Source of the DNA: Neckera pumila | Lineage: Eukaryota > Streptophyta > Bryopsida > Hypnales > Neckeraceae | Length of the DNA stretch: 64,000 nucleotides | Assembly: GCA_963969595.1 (NCBI GenBank) | Contig: OZ018417.1 | Span: 3,536,501-3,600,500, forward strand | Direction of reading: 5' to 3' | Shown: positions 33,414-43,856 of the stretch, piece by piece | Layout: each line of letters opens with the position of its first letter | How positions within the stretch are numbered: the stretch's first letter is position 1 | Program-made: the position numbers and the translations under genes | Notes under the pieces: generated by a model | The model's input: the letters and a program-made list of their open reading frames with translations, nothing else | Database searches by the model: none | What the model was told of the DNA's origin: nothing

Positions 33414-35554
33414 GAGGCAATCCTAAATGGATGTGGTCCTGTTGCATAGGTAGTCAACTAAGAATTATTATATTTTTGGATGAACAAGCGCATTTTTTGT
33501 TCTCACAGTATCCTTTGGAGGTACTTAATTGGACACTTCTAGTCCTTTGCATCTTTACTACACAAAATTATGAAATCAGGTTGTCTTGTCAATTAGATTA
33601 CCTTACATCAAATAAATTACCTCATAAATTGAATACCTATCCACATGAAGTGAATTCATATAGCTCAAGTTAATTCAGTACAAGATACACTAATTGTTTA
33701 ATTTGTATATATATAATTTATTTATTTTTAACTTTGAAAAACATCCTCATTCTTCCAATAGAAAAATAAAAAGTAATTTCCAATAGAAAACTGAAACATA
33801 AAACTATTAGTGTGTTAATTGCACTTATTGAAATAATTTGAAAACATCTAAATCCTATTGGATAAGCACCATGCATGGTTATTATTATTAAGTTGTTTTG
33901 ATTTATGTCAATTCTTACTAACAATTGAAAAATGAATTTATTGGTAGGTTCTTTCAATATGTTGTTTTCTAATATTGTATGAACAAACTATGAATTTTCA
34001 TAGTGCTAATTATATGTATAATTAAAACGGTCCATGGGAATCAATTTTATAACATATTGCCTTACAATATTTAGCGATGGTAGCAATCATATAATAGGTA
34101 ATTTATTCACTAACATGCAAATATTAATTGGTGAAAGAGACCATTTGAAATTGGTGTTAGATGTTTTTTCACTACATATATTAATTAAATATATTTGTCT
34201 AACATATGGTGCTTGTGGATCTTCTACAATTTTCACGCTTGTTGGAATTTAGATTTTTAGCATCAAATCAATGCTTTTGGATGGATGATGGATGATAATA
34301 AAATTTATTCTTTTTGTATATGATGAATGCAAAAAATGGCCTAATACAATTTGATAAATAAAGGGGGTTTGCCTTCTTAAACAATGGTTCAAATTTCACT
34401 TGAACCTAGTAAAATTCTAAATTTTACACATTGTAATATTAATCCACAGTTTAATAGCTTTTGGAAAAAAATCAACTAGGAGGGTGGTATAATTTCGTTA
34501 GATTTTGAATGATTGGCATTCAAATTAGCCCTTGACCTCTAAATGCCCAAGCTTCGCCAAGCTCTTTCCTACCAATAGTACAAAAGGCTCACTATTGGAT
34601 AATCTAATGCTACTTCTAATCTATGAGTCTAATGAAAATAATTGAAATAGATCTTACACTTTTTATTGTCAATGGGTGAAAAGTTTATTGTGATTCATCA
34701 TTATAATTAGAAGAGCACAAATTTTGCCATTAAGAGATAGTGGGTGATAAAATTCTACAATTTTCTTGCAAGTCATTTACTTCAAGGATTCAAAAATCTC
34801 AACATACAACCTAAATATAAAACTTTCAAAAAATTTAGAATGACATGTAAAAATTACTTGCAAAATCTTTAAAATCATTGATCAATAAGCAATCCTAAGA
34901 CATTCAAAGTTAGGGGAATTAATAAATTCAATTGAAAACAATATATTTGTCTGGTAACACAAATATGAGATGTAGGGTAAAAAATGGGGAATATGTAGAA
35001 TGATAGGAATTATTTGATAGGAATAGAAGAAATTTAGGAACTCAAATTTGTTGACTTTTTAATTTTGAATGTAAGAGTCTTAGTACATTTGAATTTTGGT
35101 GTCTATGTGTTTGTGGAATCAAAAGTTGTATTTGCAACAAAATAAATATCCTAAATATTAGTAGATTGAGGCAAAGATTGGTATATGATATAGATTGTGT
35201 AGTGGTGATTGCAATGCCCTTCAATTGGGCATACACTTTGCTTTGAAAGTTCTCTTATCAATATAACAAAGAGTAATAATATATTATGAAGGACTTATCT
35301 TATAATCCTAGATGCATTGAAGGATGAAAAAGGTATTGTGGCAAATGACCTAGGCTATATGTACATTGCATTGTCTCATGATCTAAATCACTATTTGAAA
35401 TATAGGAAAAAGATAAATAATTTATAGAAGTGAAGTGGTAGCAAGTACAACAATCCATGTTGGATATTCAAAATCTATATACGTAGGAGCTTAATTGTTC
35501 ATAATGAAGTTAAAGCATAGCAACTATACATGTTGAAGAACTTCAAATCAAGCA
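33414..35554. other. Unassigned AT-rich stretch
   Basis: No supported gene is seen. TTGACCTCTAAATGCCC near 34532 is a possible mutated MITE end without a partner. Confidence 0.4.
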
Positions 35555-35743
35555 TAGTAGAACCGCTCTAAATCGGTAGGTCTGTGATAGGTCTGATAAG
35601 ATCAATTACAAAGGTTTATTTGCTTATGGAAGTTCAATTTTAGTCATAACCTTTGTTATGGGGACAAGTCCAGGACGTGTTTGACAAGATCAATTAGAAA
35701 GGTCTATTTGCTTATGGAAGGTCAACTAAGGAAGGTTCTACTG
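35555..35743. mobile_element. Emigrant-like (pogo/Tc1-mariner) MITE, copy 1
   Basis: The ends are (C/T)AGTAGAACCGCTCTAAAT and, at the right, GAAGGTTCTACTG followed by TA, so the inverted termini are close to CAGTAGAACCTC. The interior holds two direct copies of AAGATCAATTA.AAAGGT.TATTTGCTTATGGAAG. Its counterpart is at 41381-41571. The TA target and CAGTAGAACCTC-type ends are those of Emigrant-type MITEs mobilised by pogo-like transposases. Confidence 0.65.
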
Positions 35744-36312
35744 TAATATAAACAAATCAATATTTTTTTCAAATTGTTTCAACTAAAAGAACAAATTGCT
35801 TTTGAGAGTCTAAGATCCCATTGCGAATTGAAACCTTTCATGAAAAGTTAAGGATAAGATTGATGAGGAAGCTCATTTATGTAATCCAATTAGTTCAATT
35901 AGACCTCTAATTGCTGGTTGAACTTCATTAGAACATCAAGTTATGGTTTTTACAATGTTCAAAAATGTTTATTTTGCACTTGATTTTGCTATATAGAAGG
36001 AAATCAAACCTTCTATTACCAATCATATTACTCTTTCATTTCTTACTTTAGACTACTAACTCTCTTTAGTTAATAAATTTAGATTTAATATATTATAAAA
36101 AAATCTACAAGAATTTGGATTTTTTGAAGCCATATTCTAGTTATTTGGGCATTTAATTTCTAAAAAGCGGAGTCTAATTAAACCATAACCACTTGAAGTT
36201 GCCTCCTTTGCTCAAAACTTTTTTCCTATGCAATATTACGAGTTTACTAATTCAAATTTTTATACATGTACCAATATCAAAAATTACAAGCAAATAATTC
36301 TAAAATATCAAC

Positions 36313-36349
<37 letters not shown>

Positions 36350-37165
36350 GTAATAATAATATTTTTTTGGGCAAAAATGTAAGCAATACAATAACAAAGT
36401 TCTGATCAACAAATACAGGTTTTGAAATTTTTTATTTTTTATAACTTTTCAAAAGATTCAAAATTTAGAATTTCAGCATTTCAAAATTCTAGAATCAATC
36501 TTCAATAAAAATGCATAGTGATGTGTAATCCTTGTTACTTTCATAAGTAATAGAAATTTTGGTTTTCACCAATACTCGGGACAATACTTCTACATAATTT
36601 TATAAATAGAGGTCTAGTTTACACTAGAGAATGTGTGCAAAACATATACAAAATGGTTACTTTTTGTCAACTTTTAAATTTGAAATGTAGTATCTTCCAA
36701 TCATGTTCTATAACTTAGTTGTATTGAGTTAGTGCAATAAGCAATTGAACTTTTGCCATTAATATCCAATTGTCCTATATATGCATCTATAGCATGATTA
36801 TAACCTACCAAAATTGGATTTGCATCAAAGTTTGCTAACTCTAACCATACAATTGATGGTAGGTAGTAAGAATGAATCTTGAAATCAAAAAATATGGTCA
36901 AGAGCTCTCTTGCAAGAATGGGAATTTTGATTTAAAAGGTATGCACATTTCTAATCATCAGTGTCTAGAATGTCATACCAACATTTGGACCAAAAAGCAA
37001 TACTAAAATCTAGATGTCACCAACATAATATGAAATGCACATAATCAAAATATGAAAGTCTTGGATGTGTCTAGTGTTGATTTTAGTCTAGTGGCTTACA
37101 AATAATATTTTGAAATTTAGTGACTTATTCATTTGGTGTAAAATTAATGCATGCTATTTGATTTT
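35744..37165. other. Unassigned AT-rich stretch
   Basis: Nothing is seen apart from the AAT microsatellite at 36312-36362. Confidence 0.4.
36312..36362. repeat. (AAT)n microsatellite
   Basis: About 16 near-perfect AAT units with one AGT interruption. Confidence 0.95.
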
Positions 37166-37808
37166 CCAACTTTTTTTAGTTCAAGTTTCATGATTATGTT
37201 TTCACTGAAAAATGCTCAAATATTGCCATTTTTAGAACAAGTACAAAATTTTGAATAAAAAAACTTTTTTTCACTCATGTAACCATAGGATCTTGTAGTA
37301 TACTGACTTGAGAACATGTGGTAAAAGTTTCAGAAATTTTGACTATGTGCATTGCAAGATATAAGCATTCAAATTCACTGAAATCATTTTTTGGGTCCTG
37401 CAAAAAACAAGGCACCTGCACTTCACAAGCTCACTTTTCTATGAAAAATGTCCAAAATGGTGGTACTCTTTGGAGTCTTTCCTAGACAAGTTGGCCACAT
37501 GCTAAAAAAATTTCACATCATTTGGAATTGTACAACATATAGGAAAAAAATAATAAATAGATAGTAATAGAGAATGATTGAAAACACTAAATTGTAAAGA
37601 ATTTAATGATGGAATTAAAAAATGCCAATCCCAATGGTTGCAATGTTTGAATAAACAATCTACATCTTATGATTTTATTTTTTTCAAAAAATATTGAGAA
37701 TTGAGTGAGACAAAGGACTTTAAGTTTATTTTAGAGTGGAGAATCCATAACTGCCCGCAAACAAAAAAATGCTCATAACTTTTGACTCATTGATAAAAAT
37801 GGAATGAT

Positions 37809-39501
37809 TTAACCCCTAAAGGACCAAGCTACGTTTTTTTGGCAACATAGCAATTTTAGGCAGCTCACTACGAATGAGGTTTTATTTTTTTCCTTCAAAA
37901 ATTTTACACAACATGTGTCCAAGGAGTAGCTTTAAGGCCCAACAATTTTCATAACTTTTGACTACATAGTTAAAAAGTTATTGCATAATATGTAATTTTC
38001 ATTGGTTAGTGGGCAGCCTGGGCAACTCAAAAAACTTCTTTAATATTTACTTTAAAAAAAAAAAAATCTGAAATTGGTTCTTTAGATTTATACAGAAGTG
38101 TGAAGCTTTGAATCATTCAATTTAGATCTATGAGTCAAAAGTAATGAGGAGTTTTAGTTTGTGGGTAGGTATGGTTTTGAAAAACTCTATACCTACCCAC
38201 AAACTAAAATTCCTCATAACTTTTGACTCATAGATCCAAATTGAATGGTTCAAAGCTTCACACTTCTATATAAATCTAAAGAACCAATTTCAAATTTTTA
38301 TTTTTTCTTGAAGTAAATTTTAACCCCTAAAGTCCTAAACATGCTTTTTTTGAGAACATAGCGTTTTGGGGCAGCTCACTACGAGCGGAGTTTTTGATTT
38401 TTTTCTTTTAAATTTTTAAACAACATTTTCCCAAGGAGTAGCTTTAAGGCCCAACAATTTTCTTAACTTTTGACTACATGACAAAATAGTTATTGCATGA
38501 TATGTCATTTTCATTGCTCGGCGGGCAGCCCGCGCAGCAAAAAAACTTCTTTAAAATCACTTTTTAAGGAAATAAAAATTTGAAATTGGTTCTTTAGATT
38601 TATATGTACGCGGGAAGCTTTGAATCATTCCATTTGGATTAACGAGTCAAAAGTTATGAGGATTCTTAGCTTAGGATAGTTTATGGGTAGTTATGAAATC
38701 TCTACTCTAAAATAAACTTTGAAGTCCTTTATTTAACTCAATTTTCAATATTTTTGAATAAAACAAAAAACATTGAGTGTATATTGTTTATTACAACATT
38801 ACAACCACTGGGATTGGCATTTTTCAATTCCATAATTAAATTCTTGACAATTTAGTATTTTGAATCATTCTCTACCTCTTCCTACTTACTATTTTTTTCC
38901 TATATGTTGTACAATTCCAAATGATCTGAAAATTTTTAAGGATGTAGCCAACTTGCTTTGAAGAGTGAATCCAAAGAGTAACCACCATTTTGGACATTTT
39001 TTCATACAAATGTGACCTTGTGAAGGGCAGCTGCCCGGATTTTTGCAGTGATTAAAAAGGGACTTTTGTCAATTCAAACGCTATTATCTTGCAATCTACA
39101 TGGTGGAAAATTCTGAAATTTTTTCCCCATATTCTTAAACCAATGTACTACAAGATCCTATGGTTACATGTGTTCAAAAGTGATTTTTCCTAAAATTTGA
39201 TACTTGTATTAGAAATGGCAATTTTGGAGCAGTTTTGGTGAAAACATAGTCAAAAACCTTTAGGGGTTAAAGAAGTTTTTTGAGTTGTCCAGATTGCCCG
39301 CTGACCAATGAAAATTACATATCATGCAATAACTTTTTAACTATGTAGTCAAAAGTTATGAAAATTGTTGGGCCTTAAAGCTACTCCTTGGACACATGTT
39401 GTGTAAAATTTTCAAAGAAAAAAAACAAAAACTCCATTTGTAGTGAGCTGCCCAAAATTGCTATGTTGCGAAAAAATGCAGCTTGGTCCTTTAGGAGTTA
39501 A
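37809..39501. mobile_element. Head-to-head Family II foldback (element B)
   Basis: It begins TTAACCCCTAAAGGACC and ends GGTCCTTTAGGAGTTAA. Both ends are the left end of Family II (each reads CCAAGCT.C.TTTTTT.G, then GCAACATAGCAATTTT inward). The arms pair nearly perfectly about a centre at 38180. Element A (38320-39270) interrupts the right arm; without it B is 746 bp. It sits cleanly in a TTAA of Family II host C. Confidence 0.85.
38320..39270 (+). mobile_element. Family II piggyBac MITE, 951 bp (element A)
   Basis: It begins TTAACCCCTAAAGTCCT and ends AAACCTTTAGGGGTTAA. It is complete. The target was the TTAA in AAGTAAATT/TTAA/AGAAGTTTT of element B. The uninterrupted equivalent is preserved in B's left arm (TTCTTTAATATTTAC, TTAA at 38040-38043). 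Confidence 0.92.
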
Positions 39502-40072
39502 AGCTTTCCACATATATTTAACTCTAGAAAACTAATCTCAAATTTTTGTTTTTGAAAAAAGTTTTTTTTATGGTATGCCCGGGATGTCCATTTACGAAAA
39601 AAAGTAACATATTAGGCCAAAAGTTTGACTCATATTTTCAAATGTCATGAAACTTAGAACACATGAAAGATATTCCTTGTCTCCACCTTCTATTAAAATT
39701 TGGGCCAAAAATATGGAAATCTTTAGTCACAAGCACCCGCCCAAAATTTCTATGTAGCCAAAAAACCCATGTTAGTCCTTTAGGGTTTAAAAAAAAGTCA
39801 TTTGACTATGCATAAATGAGGTTTGAAATTCTACTTCAAACACAATTCCTTGCTTTTGACTTAACTATGAGCAATTAAGCTTTTACTAATTCTAATGTAC
39901 ATACCCCACATGTTTTACATCCTATCACCTCATATGTATATAAAGAACTTGTCTTCTTGATTCTAAATACAAATAAAAATGGCTTCAAAAGTAAAATGAG
40001 GGGACTTAGTTGTTGAACTCCTTGTTTTCAATGAATTGAATGCAATTTCTTTTAAAAATTTATTTATAAGTA

Positions 40073-40130
40073 CCCGCAATGTGCAGATGCTAGTAACCCG
40101 CAATGTGCAGATGCTAGTAACCCGCATCTA
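40073..40130. repeat. 24-bp tandem repeat
   Basis: CCCGCAATGTGCAGATGCTA plus GTAA is repeated exactly at 40073 and 40097, followed by a partial third unit. Confidence 0.95.
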
Positions 40131-40806
40131 ACTTCTATTTAGTTTTCTGACATTTTCAATGTGTATCCTTTTAATTATTGATAGGGTGTAAAATATTCCA
40201 CATCATTTTTTGAGGGGAAGCAGTTGCTTTATGCTACTTAATGTTATGACAATGTATTGAAGTTCTCTCTTTTACTTCCTTGTAATGAAGAGCCAATAAA
40301 AATTATTCATTTTGTATAATGGTAAGTATGCTCATTGGTTGCTAATAATTTCAATTAAGATTACTACACGTAAAATGGACAGCTCTAGAAAATCGACCCC
40401 TATTTTGTAGGTAAAAAATGAACATAGAAAATACCCAAAATAGTGCACACGACAAGGATGATTGTAAAGTGAAGTTAAGGCCCATTTTGAGTGGTGTGTA
40501 GCTCTATTAACAGCACTATAGAGGTGGCAACTGTACAAGTGGTCCATTTGGGTCAAATTGTTGATGATTTAATTTCTTGTCTATGTCATTTCTCCATGTG
40601 CATCAAATGAATTTTGGCATGACCTACATGACACTTTTAGCACCCTACACCTTGCATCTTTGAAAATTTGTAACTAATTCACAATGTGTCCAAAAATTAT
40701 GGAACCCCTTGCATTTTGACTCATAATCCTTTACCTGTTTATAAAAATTCTTGTTCATTTTCTAAAGCATATAGGTCATGCCACAGAGCTTATTTGTGTG
40801 ATTTTA
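40131..40806. other. Unassigned stretch
   Basis: Nothing is supported. GGTGTAAAATATTCCACATC near 40186 resembles one arm of the 9724 hairpin. Confidence 0.35.
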
Positions 40807-41371
40807 GGGCTGCTTTACACCAAGAGGCCGGGCCAATTTCCTGTGTCAGAGGCCAAGAATCCTTACTTCTGATTGGACAAAAGGCTCAAATCAGCCCCAA
40901 CCCCTTTACACCAAGAGGTTGGGCCAATTCGGTGAATTGAATTTTTTATTCAAAAAAGACATGATCTGATATGCCCTAAGCTCGCTGAATTGGGTGCACC
41001 AAAAATGGGAGGCCAATTCTTGGCCTTGGGGCCAATGTCAGATTTCAATTAAAAAAATCGTTTTAATAAAAAACTATTTTTTTCAACTAATCATTACCGT
41101 TGGATTTTGTGCAATCGGCCTCATGGGGATTAGGACCGGCCTCTAGGTGTAAAGTGACCCTGAAAATTTCAGCCTTCTCTCTTTCTTTTGTAGGTTTTAT
41201 TGAATCGGCCCGGCTTCTTGGCCTGAAGGCCTTTACATACGGGAAAATTGGCCCCCATTATAATCTTATTCTAATGGGAAGTTGAGGCCGGCCTCCAGCC
41301 CAAAAGGGGCTGAAATTTTGTGCAATTGGCTTGAAGGAGAATTAGCCCAGCTTCTTGGTGTAAAGCGGCCC
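40807..41371 (+). mobile_element. Tourist-like (PIF/Harbinger) MITE, 565 bp
   Basis: The inverted ends GGGCTGCTTTACACCAAGA and GGGCCGCTTTACACCAAGA are flanked by TTA on both sides (40804-40806, 41372-41374). A 3-bp TTA duplication and GGG-type ends fit PIF/Harbinger. Inner copies of the CTTTACACCAAGAGG motif (near 40899) and of its reverse (near 41140) make it a composite or internally duplicated element. It is non-coding. Confidence 0.8.
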
Positions 41372-41380
41372 TTAGGTGTA

Positions 41381-41571
41381 CAGTAGAACCTCTTCAACTC
41401 ATCCTTCTAAAAGCTAATGAACCTCTGTAAGCTAATGTTGTCAGACCGATCTTGGACTTGTCCCCAATATAAAGGTTATGATTAGAAATGACGCTCCACA
41501 AACAAATAAACCTCTCTAAGCTAATCTTGTCAGACTGGTCCTAAACCTATTACTTTATAGAGGTCCTATTG
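41381..41571. mobile_element. Emigrant-like MITE, copy 2
   Basis: The ends CAGTAGAACCTCTTCA and (reverse) CAATAGGACCTCTATAA are flanked by TA. The interior has two direct copies of AAACCTCT.TAAGCTAAT.TTGTCAGAC and the TTGGACTTGTCCCC module shared with 35555-35743. It lies seven bases after the TTA of the Tourist-like element. Confidence 0.75.
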
Positions 41572-41769
41572 TAGTTACCTTATCAGTGCACTTCTCTTCT
41601 ATTGCAAAGTTTTGTCCTCGGTGCCTTCACCAGCTGCTTGAAGGCCAGTGTCTGCTCCTACACAATATGACCCTTATTGATTTCAATGTGACCGTTACTT
41701 GCATTGGAAAACAAAGTCCCTGCCCCATTGGTAGTAGAGACGGAAACACATAACAACAACATGCATAAC

Positions 41770-43565
41770 TTAACCTCTAAAGGACCAACATCTGTTTCTT
41801 AGCAATTTCAAAATTTTGGGCAGGTATGTGTGACTAGAGATTTTCATATTTTGGGCTGAAATTTTAACCCCTAAAGGACCGGTTGTCCCCTCGGGGGACA
41901 ATTTGGGTCCGGGCAGGTTCCTACAATCTCAATTTTCAATAATATTTTTTGGGATTTTTTGAGGTTGTGTATTTTTGCGAGATCTTTGCGAATATATAAT
42001 TTTTATTTTAATTGATGCCCGAGAGAAAAAGTTATGGCACAATAAGTAAAATTGGAATTTTGCGGGCAGCCCAAAAAAAATCAAAAAAAGTCAAAATAAT
42101 TTTTTTCAAATTTTTTCCCTCAAAGATTATATTTTTGTCTACATGTGAAGCTTTGTTTCATTCAATTTGGACTAATAATGAGAAAGTTATGGACAATCTT
42201 AGTTTTTCGGGCAATCTAAGCATCTTCTTGAAAAAATAAGTTGTAGAATTCATTTTAGAATGCAATTTTGAGAATTTTTCAATTTTTTTTGTTAGACTGG
42301 GTTAGATTTTCTTGCTAGAACAATCTCACCGTTGGGATTATTGTGATTCAATTCCATCTAAAAGCTATTAACAATTTAGATTTTTCTTCAATCTTGTACC
42401 CACTTCTACTTAACAATTTTTTAATGAGTGAAAATTAAGTGCTTTTTTTCCTAAATTTTTTTGGTAGATTCTCAACTCAACTACTTAACATAATTAAGTA
42501 GAAAATTGAAATCAGTAGTGCAAAAAATTTGAACTAAAAAGATTCAAAGCCAAAAAACCTAGTGAAGCAAGGTGGAAAAAAACTTGTTTTCTTCACTTTA
42601 AATGCATGTATCTTGCAATCTACGTGGTCAAAGTTTCTGAAATTTCTTCCACATATTCATATACTAGTCAAGTATAAGATCTTACGGTTCGATATGCAAA
42701 AAAAAACAATTTCTTAAACTCTTTTCTCTTTGCAATAGAAATGACAGTTTTGAATGGTTTTTGGTAGGAAAATCACCTCAGTCCTTTAGGGGTTAAAAGA
42801 AGGTGGGGACGAGGAATATCTTTCATAAGCACTAAATTTTATGACATTTGGAAATATGAGTCAAAAGTTATTGCATATATGTAGTTTGTTTCTCAACTCA
42901 AGCACTCTAGGTAGATTAAAAAAATCACTTTTTTCAAAAATAAAAAATTTGACATTGGTTTATTAGATTTATATATATGTGGAAAGCTTTGAATCATTCC
43001 ATTTTGATTGATGAGTCACAAGTTATGAGGAGTCTTAATTTGCGGGCAGTGATGGAAACCCTACTCTAAAATAAACTTTGAAGTTGTTTATTTTACTCAA
43101 TTTTGAATATTTTTTGAAAAAATTAAAATTATAGGATGTAGATTGTTTGTGACATCATTACAACCATTGGAATTGACATTTTTCAATTCCAAAAGGAAAT
43201 TCTCAACAATTTATAATTTTGAATCATTCTCTACTTCTTTCACTACTCACTATTTTTTTCCTATGTGTTGTACAATTCCAAATGATCTGAAAATTTTCAA
43301 GCATGCAGCCATCTTGCCTTGAAGAATGAACACAAAGAAGCACAACCATTTTGGAATTTTTTTTCATAATGGTCTGACCTTGTGAAGTGCAGCTGCTTGT
43401 TTTTTCGCAGGGCCAAAAAAAAGATTTTTGCCACTTCAAACGTGACCAGAGTATTACAAGATCCTACTGTAAAGTGATTATTTTCAAAAATTTGGTACTT
43501 GTAATAGAAATGACAGTTTTGGAGCATTTTTGGTGAGAACATAGTCAAGGAACTTTAGGGGTTAA
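41770..43565 (+). mobile_element. Family II MITE with nested Family I insertion
   Basis: It begins TTAACCTCTAAAGGACC and ends GGAACTTTAGGGGTTAA. It is interrupted after GGGCTGAAATT by element 41864-42796 and resumes with AAGAAGGTGGGGACGAGG. Collapsed length is about 867 bp. Sister copies at 7773 and 57764 are uninterrupted at this point. Confidence 0.88.
41864..42796 (+). mobile_element. Family I piggyBac MITE, 933 bp, nested
   Basis: It begins TTAACCCCTAAAGGACC and ends GTCCTTTAGGGGTTAA. It is a complete Family I copy inserted at a TTAA of a Family II element, with GTCCCCTCGGGGGACAATTT after the start. It is non-coding. Confidence 0.92.
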
Positions 43566-43856
43566 CTTATTTGTCCGATTAGTTGCAGTGATCTCAAAAC
43601 AGGTTCAAGGTTTTTAGCCAAATGAACATTTTTGGAAGATTTAAAAAAAAATTTACATTGAGGGTAGAAAAAATTAAGTAAAAAACAAACAAAATTTAGC
43701 CAGTTTTGGGATCACTGGTCAGTTGTGGTCAATGTTTGTGGTCTGTTGTTGTTTCCCACCAGGCCACTTGTGGTTGACGGTCTTGTATATATTATTATTG
43801 CAATGAAATTCTGTTTCATTTGTTTAAAAAAAAAAAAAAAACTTAACTTATTTGTC
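43562..43856 (+). mobile_element. Retroposon with poly(A) tail and 14-bp TSD
   Basis: The direct repeat TTAACTTATTTGTC (43562-43575 and 43843-43856) flanks an insert of about 267 bp that ends in an uninterrupted A16 tail (43826-43841). The 3' block CCACTTGTGG..GTCTTGTAT and AATGAAATTCTGTTTCATTT recurs in the retroposon at 23352-23467. No convincing Pol III A and B boxes were found, so it is either a SINE or a 5'-truncated LINE 3' end. It inserted exactly at the right TTAA of the Family II MITE. Confidence 0.9.

Larger units (their letters stand above)
37189..39790 (-). mobile_element. Family II MITE (host C) split by a further insertion
   Basis: The left terminus has lost its first bases: CATGATTATGTTTTCACTG joins directly to FB3. 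The modules then run as in reversed Family II to GGAATGAT at 37808, and resume at 39502 (AGCTTTCCACATATA) through to GTCCTTTAGGGTTTAA at 39790. The gap is filled by element B (37809-39501). Collapsed length is about 910 bp, as expected for the family. Confidence 0.75.
37166..39940. repeat. FB3, partial foldback-family copy hosting a nest
   Basis: CCAACTTTTTTTAGTTCAAG (37168-37187) matches FB1 at about 799-818. The next FB1 sequence resumes only at 39791 (AAAAAAGTCA..CTATGCATAAATGAGG, then CTACTTCAAACACAATTCC). FB3 is therefore an arm of the FB family split by the piggyBac-type insertion 37189-39790. The left arm is not found. Confidence 0.6.

Noticed and set aside
34532..34552. TTGACCTCTAAATGCCCAAG as a mutated MITE end
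   Set aside because: No partner end and no internal Family I or II modules nearby; kept only as a remark.
37809..39501. Palindrome as an assembly artefact
   Set aside because: The arms differ at scattered bases and one arm carries an independent insertion with TTAA, which an artefact would not produce.
43576..43700. tRNA-derived SINE head (GGTTCAAGG as B box)
   Set aside because: No A box at proper spacing and no cloverleaf potential; left as unclassified retroposon.
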